The notes below the pieces were generated by a model that was not told the origin of the DNA, made no database searches, and saw only the letters and a list, made by a program, of their open reading frames with translations. A stretch of 64,000 bases of DNA from Clostridiales bacterium (GTDB taxonomy: Bacteria; Bacillota; Clostridia; Lachnospirales; UBA12420), in assembly GCA_003452395.1 (NCBI GenBank), contig DMOI01000045.1, forward strand, positions 1 through 64,000, read 5' to 3'. The translations under genes and the position numbers were made by a program. Positions 45,945 to 55,188 of the stretch are shown in pieces (position 1 is the first letter of the stretch; each line of letters starts with the position of its first letter).

Positions 45945-46373
45945 ATGATTACTCGAAATTTTTCTTTAGCTATAAAAGCTGTTGTTGTTAAAGACAATAA
46001 ATACTTGCTTCTACATAAATCAGTTAGTGAAATGGAGAAGACAAAAATAAATAGTCATAACCCATGGGATTTACCTGGAGGTTCTATCCAGTTTTTTGAA
46101 AAAAATGCTGATGGATTGCTACGAGAAGTAAAGGAAGAAACAGGGCTCAATGTAAAAATCATCAAACCCTTATACGTGTATGATGCAATCCGTCCTCATT
46201 TACATATGACTATAATTACATACCTTTGTAAATATACCTCAGGTATACTTAGCTTAAGCAATGAACATGATTCTTATAAATGGATTTCCCACGATGAGTT
46301 GGAAGGTCTAGAAATGCCTGAATGGTTGAAAAACTATTTTTATATGGCAATAGATGAATATGAAAATTTATAA
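45945..46373 (+). CDS. NUDIX hydrolase
   Basis: A 142-residue protein with a Nudix box, GGSIQFFEKNADGLLREVKE then ETGL, near residues 43-66. N-terminal SLAIKAVVVKDNKYLLL is the usual first strand. Substrate unknown. ATG 45945 follows AAAAGGAGGTG. Confidence 0.88.
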   Translation: MITRNFSLAIKAVVVKDNKYLLLHKSVSEMEKTKINSHNPWDLPGGSIQFFEKNADGLLREVKEETGLNVKIIKPLYVYDAIRPHLHMTIITYLCKYTSGILSLSNEHDSYKWISHDELEGLEMPEWLKNYFYMAIDEYENL

Positions 46374-46390
46374 AATTTTACAATTTTCTA

Positions 46391-46420
46391 TTGACAATTA
46401 ATATAAATTAAGCATATAAT
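46391..46420 (+). promoter_or_regulatory. Sigma-A-type promoter for the thrS T-box leader
   Basis: TTGACA (46391-46396), an 18-base spacer and TATAAT (46415-46420). A transcript from here enters the T-box leader directly. Confidence 0.75.
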
Positions 46421-46427
46421 ATATAAA

Positions 46428-46736
46428 AATTGTAAAAGGTAATGATGAGACGAGTAAGTTAAACCCATTTTCTAAGAGAGAGAATATCGTGGCTGTAAGT
46501 ATTCTCAAATATGGTTAACCCAAAACTACCTCTAAACCGCAATCGAAAGACTAGTCGCTCTCCAGCGTTATGGAATAAAGAAAATTGAAAATTGAAAATT
46601 GAAAATTGAAAGTTAAATACTATATCTTATAACTTTCAACTCTCAACTTTCAACTTTCAACTAAAATAAGGGTGGAACCACGAAAATCTCGTCCCATATA
46701 ATACTTATGTGTTATATGAGATGAGATTTTTTTGTT
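46428..46736 (+). promoter_or_regulatory. T-box leader controlling thrS
   Basis: The T-box consensus AAGGGTGGAACCACG is at 46668-46682, followed by a terminator with stem AATCTC...GAGATT and a T run ending near 46736. Upstream, GATGAGACGAGTAAG begins stem I. Uncharged tRNA-Thr should pair with the T-box and specifier and favour the antiterminator, allowing thrS transcription when threonyl-tRNA is low. The specifier codon is not certain from inspection. An 82-base heptamer hairpin (46580-46661) sits just before the T-box. Confidence 0.9.
46580..46661. repeat. Heptamer hairpin inserted in the T-box leader
   Basis: Four to five GAAAATT units at left (46580-46614) face AACTTTCAACTCTCAACTTT units at right (46631-46661). 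It forms an AT-rich hairpin between stem I and the antiterminator. Confidence 0.75.
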
Positions 46737-46766
46737 GTTTCAATAAAAATACAAGGAGGAATTATT

Positions 46767-48677
46767 ATGATTAAAATTACTTTTAAAGACGGCTCCGTAC
46801 GTGAGTTTGAAAGTGGTATATCTGTTTTAGACGTTGCTACTAATATATCTGAGGGGTTAGCAAGAAATTCTTTAGGTGCTTTAATTGACGGTGAGCTTTC
46901 TGATCTCCGTAAACAACTTACAAAAGACTGCAAACTTACAATCTTAACTTTTGATGATGATGAAGGCAAGGATATTTTTTGGCATACATCAAGTCACATA
47001 TTAGCACAAGCCCTAAAAAGACTTTACCCAAGTGTAAAGCTTGCCATAGGTCCTGCCATAGCAAATGGATTCTACTATGATGTTGATGTAGAAGGTTCTT
47101 TTACTGAAACCGACATAGTAAAACTGGAAGCTGAAATGCAAAAAATAGTCAAAGAAGAACTAAATTTGGAGTACTTTGAACTTTCGCGTGATGACGCAAT
47201 AAAACTTATGCAAGAAAAAGATGAACCATACAAGGTTGAGTTAATACAGGATTTACCTATAGACGCTACTATTTCTTTCTACAGACAAGGTGAGTTTGTA
47301 GACTTATGTGCTGGCCCTCATGTGATGAATACAAAAATTGTTAAAGCTATCAAAATACTTAACGTTGCGGGTGCATACTGGCGAGGTAGTGAGAAAAACA
47401 AAATGCTAACAAGAATATACGCTACTTCTTTCACAAAAAAATCACTTCTTGACGAATACCTTACTATGCTTGAAGAAGCTAAGAGACGCGATCATAAAAA
47501 AATAGGTAAGGAACTTGATTTATTTACTTTCCACCCTGAAGCTCCCGGCGCTTGTTTTTGGCATCCAAAAGGACTTATAATGTGGCAACAACTTGAAAAC
47601 TACTGGAGAGAAATGCATAAAAATTATGGATATACAGAAGTACAAACTCCTGGACTAGCTAAAAAAATTCTTTGGGAAACATCAGGACACTGGGATCATT
47701 ATCAAGATGATATGTATCACTTCGATGCCGATGAAAATGAAACTTTATGCTTAAAACCAATGGATTGTCCTTTTGACATCCTTATATATAATACTAAACA
47801 GCACTCTTATAAAGATTTACCTGTACGTTTCAACGAGCTTGGTAGAATATTTAGAAATGAAAAATCTGGTCAGTTAAATGGTTTATTTAGAGTAAGACAA
47901 ATTACTCAAGATGATGCTCACATAATGTGTACTGAGGAGCAGGTTTTACAAGAAATCTCTTCAATTATAAAAATGCAACAGGAATTTTATAAAACTTTCG
48001 ACTTAAAAATTAATTACTTCTTATCTACTCGTCCAGATGATTATCTTGGAGAAATAGAAACTTGGGATAAAGCCGAAGATGATTTAAAAAATGCACTTAT
48101 ATCAAATGGCATAAATAGCTATGGAATAAAAGACAAAGATGGTGCTTTCTATGGTCCTAAGATTGATGTGCAGGCTAAAGACGCCCTAGGTAGGACTTGG
48201 CAGCTTGCTACTATCCAACTAGACTTCCAGCTTCCGAGTAGATTTGATATGATATATATTGACAAAAATGGTGAAAAGAGAACTCCTGTTATGATACACA
48301 GAGCTGTCTTTGGTTCTTTTGAAAGGTTTATAGGTATAATAACAGAACAATTCGAAGGAGCATTCCCAACTTGGCTTTCACCTGTTCAAGTTAAAGTTTT
48401 ACCTATATCTGATAAATTTAACGAATATGCTAAATCTGTTGCCGATAAATTATTAGACAAAAACGTAAGGGCTGAAATCGATGTTCGTGCAGAAAAAATA
48501 GGCTTCAAAATACGTGAATCTCAACTTTCAAAGACACCTTATATGCTTGTAGTAGGTGAGGAAGAACAAACTAACAACACTGTTTCTGTTAGAAAACGTG
48601 GCGAGGGTGATGTGGGAGTTTTACCAATTGATGAATTCGTAGGCAATATCTTGAGTGAAATAAAAGATAAGAAATGA
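46767..48677 (+). CDS. thrS: Threonyl-tRNA synthetase
   Basis: A 636-residue class II synthetase with TGS domain (residues 1-62), editing/SAD domain with HTSSHILAQALKRLYP and the zinc-type HxxxH, catalytic domain with MDCPFDILIY, RFNELGRIFRNEKSGQ and VQAKDALGRTWQLATIQLDF, and C-terminal anticodon-binding domain. ATG 46767 follows AGGAGG. Controlled by the T-box upstream. Confidence 0.97.
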   Translation: MIKITFKDGSVREFESGISVLDVATNISEGLARNSLGALIDGELSDLRKQLTKDCKLTILTFDDDEGKDIFWHTSSHILAQALKRLYPSVKLAIGPAIANGFYYDVDVEGSFTETDIVKLEAEMQKIVKEELNLEYFELSRDDAIKLMQEKDEPYKVELIQDLPIDATISFYRQGEFVDLCAGPHVMNTKIVKAIKILNVAGAYWRGSEKNKMLTRIYATSFTKKSLLDEYLTMLEEAKRRDHKKIGKELDLFTFHPEAPGACFWHPKGLIMWQQLENYWREMHKNYGYTEVQTPGLAKKILWETSGHWDHYQDDMYHFDADENETLCLKPMDCPFDILIYNTKQHSYKDLPVRFNELGRIFRNEKSGQLNGLFRVRQITQDDAHIMCTEEQVLQEISSIIKMQQEFYKTFDLKINYFLSTRPDDYLGEIETWDKAEDDLKNALISNGINSYGIKDKDGAFYGPKIDVQAKDALGRTWQLATIQLDFQLPSRFDMIYIDKNGEKRTPVMIHRAVFGSFERFIGIITEQFEGAFPTWLSPVQVKVLPISDKFNEYAKSVADKLLDKNVRAEIDVRAEKIGFKIRESQLSKTPYMLVVGEEEQTNNTVSVRKRGEGDVGVLPIDEFVGNILSEIKDKK

Positions 48678-48805
48678 GAGTATTAGAGGACGGTTCCTTC
48701 TTTCTAGGAACTGCCCCACAAAAAAAACAAATGTAGAATGAAATATAAAAATATCCAAGAAATAAAAAATATATTACAAAACTTCCTTATTCATAGGTTA
48801 ATATA

Positions 48806-48834
48806 TTGACAAATTTAAAACTATATGGTAATAT
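48806..48834 (+). promoter_or_regulatory. Sigma-A-type promoter upstream of the 142-aa gene
   Basis: TTGACA (48806-48811), a 17-base spacer and TAATAT (48829-48834), 41 bases before the start codon. Confidence 0.65.
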
Positions 48835-48875
48835 TATGTAAATAAGCTAAAATTAAACTCAGGAGGTTTTAAAAT

Positions 48876-49304
48876 ATGGCTACTGATATAGAACAAAATG
48901 TAATCGAAATGAAAGAAATATTTGGTGAACCAAAAGACTCATGTGATATGGCTGAAATGAAAAAAGCTAGAAATTTTTTTATTGGATTACTCATAAAAGA
49001 TGGAAATTTAACTAACCAACAATTAGTTGAATCAGTTGCTTCTTATGCAAGACTGTTAGCGAAATCAGAAGATGAAAAAACACCAGAAGAAACTATAGAT
49101 GAAACTATTATATGTGCAAGTGGTCTTGCATATTTAACAGGCACCTGCGTATTTTTAGGAGCAGAAAAAATAGAAATACGTCATAAAGATGCAGTTGCTG
49201 ATCTTTTTCCTGTTATAGTTAAAGAAGTAACTGATCCGGTACAGACATCATCACAAGCAGACACATTAGATTCAGTTGTTCCTGTTTTCGAATTATTCGA
49301 ATAA
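48876..49304 (+). CDS. Hypothetical protein
   Basis: A 142-residue soluble, acidic and mostly helical protein beginning MATDIEQNVIEMKEIFGEPK. No membrane segment or known motif. It has its own promoter and a terminator hairpin overlapping its stop, so it is a single-gene unit between thrS and infC. I do not recognise the family. ATG 48876 follows AGGAGG. Confidence 0.65.
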   Translation: MATDIEQNVIEMKEIFGEPKDSCDMAEMKKARNFFIGLLIKDGNLTNQQLVESVASYARLLAKSEDEKTPEETIDETIICASGLAYLTGTCVFLGAEKIEIRHKDAVADLFPVIVKEVTDPVQTSSQADTLDSVVPVFELFE

Positions 49305-49318
49305 TTCGAATAATTTTT
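49289..49318 (+). terminator. Palindromic terminator overlapping the 142-aa gene stop
   Basis: CGAATTATTCGAATAATTCG is a perfect 20-base palindrome followed by AATAATTTTT. Confidence 0.6.
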
Positions 49319-49339
49319 ACATAATTTTGCCATCAGCTA

Positions 49340-49368
49340 TTGACACTTTAAGGTAATTATGGTAATAT
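49340..49368 (+). promoter_or_regulatory. Sigma-A-type promoter for infC-rpmI-rplT
   Basis: TTGACA (49340-49345), a 17-base spacer and TAATAT (49363-49368), about 220 bases before infC, leaving room for a regulatory leader. Confidence 0.7.
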
Positions 49369-49374
49369 ATAAAA

Positions 49375-49590
49375 GCAATTTAATATTGACGAGTGCTATG
49401 CACTTATAAGTAGAAGTCCTTTTCTCACCTTAAAACCTTTACTGTGTTAATAAGGTTATATATTTAAAACATTATTTCTATAAGAATTATTTTAATGTTT
49501 ATATATAGAGTGGACTATGCTTGTCCGCTTTTTTGTTGCATATTCATAAATTGTTCAATGTGAACTGTATTTTTAAAAGGGGGTAATTTT
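49375..49590 (+). promoter_or_regulatory. Ribosomal-protein (L20-type) leader with attenuator for infC-rpmI-rplT
   Basis: The 215-base untranslated leader contains a short AACCTT/AAGGTT hairpin and ends in an intrinsic terminator: AGTGGAC (49509-49515) pairs with GTCCGCT (49523-49529), followed by T residues. L20 represses this operon through such leaders in Firmicutes; that mechanism is inferred from position and the terminator. Confidence 0.65.
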
Positions 49591-50097
49591 ATAAAAGAAT
49601 TACTAATAAACGAGCAAATAAAAGCCAAAGAAGTTAGACTTTTTGATCAAAATGGAGAATCAGTTGGGGTCATTCCTATAAAAGATGCTTTACAAAAAGC
49701 TGAGGAAGTTCAACTTGATTTAATAGCTATTTCTCCTACTGCTCAACCTATAGTTTGCAAGATTATGGACTATGGCAAATATCGTTTCGAGTTAATTAAA
49801 AAAGAAAAAGAAGCTAAGAAGAAACAAAAATTAATTGTTATTAAAGAAATTAAAATGTCACCTAGCATTGAGAAACATGATATTGATATCAAAATCAATA
49901 GAGCTATTAAATTTTTACAGGATGATTGCAAACTAAGAATATGTGTTCAATTCAAAGGTCGTGAAATGGCTCATAGAGACATCGGATACAAAATTCTTAA
50001 AGCTTTCATGGAAAGTATCTCTGAGTATGGAGTTAACGACAAAGCTCCTATGAATGAAGGAAATAGTTTAGTAATAAATGTAGAACCTAAAAAGTAA
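49591..50097 (+). CDS. infC: Translation initiation factor IF-3
   Basis: A 168-residue IF-3 starting IKELLINEQIKAKEVRLFDQ (first residue read as Met). The first codon is ATA at 49591, preceded by AAAAGGGGGT. No ATG, GTG or TTG lies in frame between the ribosome binding site and this point. Non-AUG starts (usually AUU) are typical of infC and let IF-3 repress its own synthesis. Both IF-3 domains are complete: KIMDYGKYRFELIKKEKEAK near residue 55 and VQFKGREMAHRDIGYKIL near residue 120. Confidence 0.93.
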   Translation: MKELLINEQIKAKEVRLFDQNGESVGVIPIKDALQKAEEVQLDLIAISPTAQPIVCKIMDYGKYRFELIKKEKEAKKKQKLIVIKEIKMSPSIEKHDIDIKINRAIKFLQDDCKLRICVQFKGREMAHRDIGYKILKAFMESISEYGVNDKAPMNEGNSLVINVEPKK

Positions 50098-50159
50098 TTT
50101 ATTTGATAAGTTCAGAATTATTCTGTTTTTATATATAACACAATAAAGGAGGAGTATTT

Positions 50160-50357
50160 ATGCCGAAATTAAAAACTTCTAGAAGTGCAGCAAAGAGATT
50201 TACAAAGACTGGTACTGGCGCTTTTAAAAGAAATAAAGCTAATAAAAATCATATTTTGACAAAAAAGAGTTCAAAAAGAAAAAGAGGATTAAGACAATCT
50301 GGTCTTGTAGATGCAACTCAACAACACACAGTTAAGAAAATGTTACCATACGCTTAG
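50160..50357 (+). CDS. rpmI: 50S ribosomal protein L35
   Basis: A 65-residue basic protein, [20 protein letters not shown] and [20 protein letters not shown], standard L35. ATG 50160 follows AAAGGAGGAG. Operon with infC and rplT. Confidence 0.97.
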   Translation: MPKLKTSRSAAKRFTKTGTGAFKRNKANKNHILTKKSSKRKRGLRQSGLVDATQQHTVKKMLPYA

Positions 50358-50424
50358 TAAGCTGAAATTTGAAAGTGGAGAGTTGAAAATTAAAAACAAT
50401 TAAAATAAAAAGGAGTGAATATAA

Positions 50425-50784
50425 ATGCCAAGAATAAAAGCGGCAGTTAATGCTAAAAAAAGACATAAAAAGATATTAAAACAAGCAAAAGGTTATTGGG
50501 GAGCTAGATCTAAACAAGTAAGAGTTGCTAAAGAAGCAGTTATGAAGGCTCTAGATACAGCTTTTTCTGGAAGAAAACAAAAGAAACGTGAATACAGAGC
50601 TTTATGGATAGTAAGAATAAACGCAGCTACTAGAGAAGCTGGTATGTCTTATAGCAAATTTATGAACGGTTTAAAATTAGCAGGCATCGAGATAAATAGA
50701 AAAGTTTTAGCAGATATGGCAGTAAGAGATGAAGATGGTTTAAAACAATTAATAGAAACAGTGAAAAAACAACTTACTAAGTAA
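50425..50784 (+). CDS. rplT: 50S ribosomal protein L20
   Basis: A 119-residue L20: [40 protein letters not shown] and [20 protein letters not shown]. It assembles early into the 50S subunit and is the expected repressor of this operon. ATG 50425 follows AAAGGAGTG. A short heptamer-type stretch (50366-50400) separates it from rpmI. Confidence 0.97.
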   Translation: MPRIKAAVNAKKRHKKILKQAKGYWGARSKQVRVAKEAVMKALDTAFSGRKQKKREYRALWIVRINAATREAGMSYSKFMNGLKLAGIEINRKVLADMAVRDEDGLKQLIETVKKQLTK

Positions 50785-50796
50785 GCTGTTTTTTTA
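50765..50796 (+). terminator. rplT operon terminator
   Basis: AAAACAACTTACT pairs with AGTAAGCTGTTTTT around a very short loop and is followed by T. It overlaps the rplT stop. Confidence 0.8.
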
Positions 50797-52131
50797 TTTA
50801 TGTATGTTAGAAAATTCTATATTTATATTTTTCATATTTGTTTCTAGTTCACTTTCTTTTATGCCTACTAATTCTTTATTTTCCAGTCGTACAAATAATG
50901 TTGTTCCTATACCAACTTCACTTTCAGCCCATATTTTACCATTATGAAGTTCTACTAATGATTTTGATAGTGCAAGTCCTATACCACTGCCTTCTTTTTG
51001 TTTGACTAATGAGCTATTTACTTGCACAAACCTTTGAAATATAGTTGTTATTTTTTGTTTTTCTATCCCGGCTCCTGTGTCTTTTACAGAAATTAAAATA
51101 TGTGTTCCTTCGTCTTTTATAACAACTTCTATTTTTCCACCATTAGGAGTAAATTTTATTGCATTAGATAATAAATTCAGCATTATTCTTTCTATTTTTT
51201 CTGGATCACATGCAATTATTTTTTCTTCAACATCTGTATCAAATAAAAGAGCTATTCCATTTGCTTTTGCATATTCAACAACAGAGATTGATATTTCTTC
51301 TATAACATTAACTATATTATAATTTCCTAAATTTAGATTGTAATACCCTGCTTCTATTTTTGTCATATCTATTAAGTTGTTTACAAGTCTTAATAATCTA
51401 TATCCATTTTCTTTTAGCATTTTCAAGTACTTTTCTTCAAATTCGCCACTTTGTTCAATTACTTGTAAGGTTGTTAATATTACATTAATAGGTGTTCTTA
51501 TTTCATGTGATATATTTGAGAAAAAATCGTTTTTCTTTTTTTCCTGTTTTACTACTTCCACTAACTCAGATGATATTTTTTTCATTTCTGTTATATCAAA
51601 AACAACTCCAATTACTCCAGAAATCTTATTTTTTCCTGTATATACAATATCTTTCTTTATTATATAATCTCGTGTGTCTTCTGTAAAAAGATCCGTGCTT
51701 AACTCATAAACTTGCATACCCGGGTTATTGGTTAAATCCGTGCCTAATCGTTGCCACTCACTTAAAACTTCACTTTCAACAATTTGTTCTATCTTCTTTT
51801 TTATTATATCTTTTCGGCTTTTTTTTACTAAGCTCTCAAATGCTTTGTTACACTCAATATATTCACCTGAGTATTTTTTATAGTAAATAGGATATGGTAT
51901 ATTATTTATTATTGTACTAACTAATCTTTCAAAATTTGCTGATTTTCTACCGTATAAAGTGTAAGATAAAATTAATAATGAAACTAAAATAATATCAAAA
52001 ATTAAATTTTCCAAGATATTATTTTCTAAATTCAGATTAACATAACCTATATATTTAATTATAAAAACTATAGTTGCCACTAACCATAAAAGCATTATGC
52101 CTTTATTTTTTGTAAAATAATCGCCACACAT
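50794..52131 (-). CDS. PAS-domain sensor histidine kinase
   Basis: A protein of about 445 residues: two N-terminal transmembrane segments (residues 10-65), PAS domain with IPYPIYYKKYSGEYIECNKA, HisKA with FFSNISHEIRTPINVI (phosphorylated His), and HATPase with N box (ERIMLNLLSNAIKFTPNGG), G1 DTGAGI and G2 GSGIGLALSK. Its signal is unknown and no response regulator is adjacent, so it is an orphan kinase, a type used in Clostridia to feed Spo0A. ATG 52131 chosen although its ribosome binding site is weak. Confidence 0.9.
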   Translation of the reverse strand: MCGDYFTKNKGIMLLWLVATIVFIIKYIGYVNLNLENNILENLIFDIILVSLLILSYTLYGRKSANFERLVSTIINNIPYPIYYKKYSGEYIECNKAFESLVKKSRKDIIKKKIEQIVESEVLSEWQRLGTDLTNNPGMQVYELSTDLFTEDTRDYIIKKDIVYTGKNKISGVIGVVFDITEMKKISSELVEVVKQEKKKNDFFSNISHEIRTPINVILTTLQVIEQSGEFEEKYLKMLKENGYRLLRLVNNLIDMTKIEAGYYNLNLGNYNIVNVIEEISISVVEYAKANGIALLFDTDVEEKIIACDPEKIERIMLNLLSNAIKFTPNGGKIEVVIKDEGTHILISVKDTGAGIEKQKITTIFQRFVQVNSSLVKQKEGSGIGLALSKSLVELHNGKIWAESEVGIGTTLFVRLENKELVGIKESELETNMKNINIEFSNIHK

Positions 52132-52150
52132 AGTAAGCCTTTGCCCCCTA

Positions 52151-54547
52151 TTACTTTGAAACGTTATTATCAAATTTTTTAAGCTTTTCTACAACTTTTC
52201 CATAAATCGAATCCTTTTGATACCTTCCTTTTTCATTTTTCTTGCCTGCCGATAGTCCTGTAAGTATTTCTATGCCTTCATCAACATTTTTTACAGGATA
52301 TATATGAAATTTTTTTTCTTTTATCGCCTGTATAACTTCTTCCTTTAACACAAGATCTTTTATATTTTGGTTAGGTATTATAACTCCTTGATCCCCTGTT
52401 AGCCCCCTCTGTTTACAAAGCTTATAGAATCCTTCCACTTTATGAGTGACTCCTCCTATTGGTTGTATCTCTCCCCATTGGTTTATAGACCCTGTCACTG
52501 CAATATTTTGCTTTATTGGTGTTTCTGAAAGGCTTGAAAATATCGCATATAATTCAGTACTCGAAGCACTGTCTCCATCTATTCCTGAATAATTTTGCTC
52601 AAAAGATATTCGACAAGAAAGGGCTAATGGTATATCTTGAGCAAACTTTTGCCCTAAATACCCAATAAGAACCTGTACTCCTTTATTGTGTATCTTACCG
52701 CTCATATCGGCTTCCTTTTCTATATTTATAACTCCCGCCTTACCCATATATGTTGTAACAGTTATTCTAGTTGGCTTGCCGAACGTATAATCACCCGTAT
52801 CAAGAACTGCAAGTCCGTTAATTTGTCCTACTTTTTTGCCTTTTGTATCAATCATTAGCATCTCTTCTTCTATCATTCTATCAAGTTTTTCTTCATATAA
52901 ATTCGATCTTTGTTCTTTTTCAAAAATTGCTTTCTTTACATGTTCGTCTTTTATTAAGTTACTCTCATCAAACCCGGCCCAAACACTAGCCTCCGAAAGT
53001 ATTTGCGCAATCTCATCAAATCTAGTAGACATTTTATTTTGATGTTCAATTAATCTAGACGAATACTCAATAACCCTTGCAACTGCATATTTATCAAATG
53101 AAACAATCTTTTCTCTCTCACAAAAACCTTTTATAAATCTAGCCATTTCCATTATATTTTTATGTGATTTTTCTATTTCTGTGTCAAAATCTACTTTAAT
53201 TTTGAATAACTTACTAAAATCATCATCATTATCAAAAAGCATATGATACAGATAATTATCTCCAATTAATATAACTTTTAAGTCTACTGGTATTGCCTCT
53301 GGTTTTATAGTAGATACCGCAACTGTTGCAAACTGGTCTCTAAGACTTTCTATCGTAATTTCTTTTGTCTTTAGAACACGTTTTAATGCTTCCCATGAAT
53401 AAGAGTTTTTCAAAATATCACTTGCTTGCAATATAAGATATCCTCCATTTGCTTGCTGTAGTAATCCTGACTTTATTTTAGTAAAATCAGTTGTTAGATT
53501 ACCAAATTCATTATTATACTCCACTTGTCCTATAAGTTTATTATACGTAGGATTAAAATCAAGTATAACAGGAGCACCCTTTGTCTTAGTATTATCGATA
53601 AACAAGTTGACTTTATATTTTGCAAGTATTGCTTCTCTTTTTTTAGGTTGCCATGGCACTTGCTGAACATTACCATCTTGCACTTCATCTTCCTCATCAA
53701 CTAATTCTTGAATATTTTCCAATATATCTTCTTTTAAGTTTTCCAAAAATTTGATAACTTTATCATGTTCTTTATATTTTTCTTTCATATCAATTATATG
53801 ATGCCCTACAGCAAATAGACCTATCTCATAATCCAATTTTTCTAGATTAGACCTTGATTCTTTATCTAATGCCTTTATCTTTCTAGTAAGTTCTACTGCT
53901 TCTTTTTGTATTATTTGAGAATTTCCTGTTATTTCATCCTTTTTTTCTTGTGTCAACTCTTCGTACTGTTCTTCATTTATAACTTGTCCTTCAAGTAACG
54001 GCATAAAGTATATACCTGAATTACTTGTTTTAACAGCAAACCCCATTTCTTTAGCCCGCCTTGTTATTTCTTCCATTAATTTGTCTTTTTTTCCGTCATG
54101 TTTGCATAAAACTCTATTCTTTTGATTTTGATACTCTTCTTCACCAAAAGCTTTTTTTATCTCTGACATAAGATCTTCTATAAACTCTTCTATATCTTTT
54201 TTAAATATCCTGCCCTCACCCGTTTTAAAACTTATTGCCTGGGGACATTCTTTGTTTTCGAAATTATATACGTAACACCAATCACATGGAGCATCCTTTT
54301 TCGAGGCTATCTGACTTATATATGTTTTAGCATATGTGGTTTTACCTGTTCCACTAGGTCCTGCTATGTACAAGTTGTAACCTTTCATATTTATTTTCAT
54401 ACCAAATTCTAAAGCCTTTTTAGCTCTTTCCTCACCGATAACTCCAATATAAGGCTTTAACTCATCTGTAGTTTCAAACTTTAATTCTCCTGGATTACAA
54501 ATGTTTTTAATTAAATCTTCATAAACTAGTTCTCTGAATTCTTTCAA
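52151..54547 (-). CDS. Lon-like ATP-dependent protease (AAA_32/S16, LonB type)
   Basis: A protein of about 798 residues: Walker A GPSGTGKTTYAKTY near residue 52, a long lid with coiled coil, Walker B-like GGYLILQASDIL, and C-terminal S16 protease domain with Ser in GDSASSTELYAI and Lys in GGVTHKVEGFYKL, the Lon dyad. Substrates unknown. TTG 54547 is the likely start with GGGGTGG upstream; the frame is open to 54577 but lacks a ribosome binding site there. Confidence 0.92.
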   Translation of the reverse strand: MKEFRELVYEDLIKNICNPGELKFETTDELKPYIGVIGEERAKKALEFGMKINMKGYNLYIAGPSGTGKTTYAKTYISQIASKKDAPCDWCYVYNFENKECPQAISFKTGEGRIFKKDIEEFIEDLMSEIKKAFGEEEYQNQKNRVLCKHDGKKDKLMEEITRRAKEMGFAVKTSNSGIYFMPLLEGQVINEEQYEELTQEKKDEITGNSQIIQKEAVELTRKIKALDKESRSNLEKLDYEIGLFAVGHHIIDMKEKYKEHDKVIKFLENLKEDILENIQELVDEEDEVQDGNVQQVPWQPKKREAILAKYKVNLFIDNTKTKGAPVILDFNPTYNKLIGQVEYNNEFGNLTTDFTKIKSGLLQQANGGYLILQASDILKNSYSWEALKRVLKTKEITIESLRDQFATVAVSTIKPEAIPVDLKVILIGDNYLYHMLFDNDDDFSKLFKIKVDFDTEIEKSHKNIMEMARFIKGFCEREKIVSFDKYAVARVIEYSSRLIEHQNKMSTRFDEIAQILSEASVWAGFDESNLIKDEHVKKAIFEKEQRSNLYEEKLDRMIEEEMLMIDTKGKKVGQINGLAVLDTGDYTFGKPTRITVTTYMGKAGVINIEKEADMSGKIHNKGVQVLIGYLGQKFAQDIPLALSCRISFEQNYSGIDGDSASSTELYAIFSSLSETPIKQNIAVTGSINQWGEIQPIGGVTHKVEGFYKLCKQRGLTGDQGVIIPNQNIKDLVLKEEVIQAIKEKKFHIYPVKNVDEGIEILTGLSAGKKNEKGRYQKDSIYGKVVEKLKKFDNNVSK

Positions 54548-54561
54548 GCATTCCACCCCTT

Positions 54562-55011
54562 TTAAAAATTTATCCACATAATTATTGCATCTTCTGTCGG
54601 TCTAGTATAGTAGTTTTTCCTTATTCCCTCATTTTTAAACCCCAACTTTAAATAAAAATTAATTGCTACTGTATTTGACCTTCTAACTTCAAGCGTTGCT
54701 GTATTTATACTCTTATTTCTGCAGAATTTAACAAGATACTTCATCAAAAAAGTTCCCGCTCCATTATTTTGCATACTAGGAGCAATACACATATTTGTTA
54801 TATGGCATTCGCTAGTTATATCCCAAAAGCCCACATACCCAATTAAACAATCGTTATACTTTGCAAGAAAATAATATACATTTTCGTGCTCCATCTCACC
54901 CTCAAACATTTTTTTTGTCCATGGATCAGTAAAACATTCCTCTTCAAGTAATAATATATCATTTATATCATTATTTGTCATCTTTTTTATTAAAATTTCT
55001 GAAAGTTTCAT
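54562..55011 (-). CDS. rimI: Ribosomal protein S18-alanine N-acetyltransferase
   Basis: A 149-residue GNAT enzyme: EEECFTDPWTKKMFEGEM near the N-terminus, and acetyl-CoA-binding IAPSMQNNGAGTFLMKYLVK then LEVRRSNTVAINFYLKLGFK with final YYTRPTEDAIIMW. Usual neighbour of tsaB. ATG 55011 follows AAGGAGC. Confidence 0.93.
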   Translation of the reverse strand: MKLSEILIKKMTNNDINDILLLEEECFTDPWTKKMFEGEMEHENVYYFLAKYNDCLIGYVGFWDITSECHITNMCIAPSMQNNGAGTFLMKYLVKFCRNKSINTATLEVRRSNTVAINFYLKLGFKNEGIRKNYYTRPTEDAIIMWINF

Positions 55012-55051
55012 ATAAATGCTCCTTAAATCCATTATAACATCTCACCATACC

Positions 55052-55165
55052 TGTCATTGCGAGGAGGTTCTTTCGACGTGGCAATCTCATCTTTTAAATT
55101 ATTCTATTGTGTAAGTATTTCCCTTTAAAGATGAGATTGCTTCGTCGTTCCTCCTCGCAATGACA
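55052..55165. repeat. TGTCATTGCGAGGAGG palindromic element, full copy
   Basis: Left arm TGTCATTGCGAGGAGGTTCT to GGCAATCTCATC and right arm GATGAGATTGCTTCGTC to CCTCGCAATGACA. It sits between tsaB and rimI. Confidence 0.85.
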
Positions 55166-55188
55166 GGTGAACACTACATCCCTCACTA

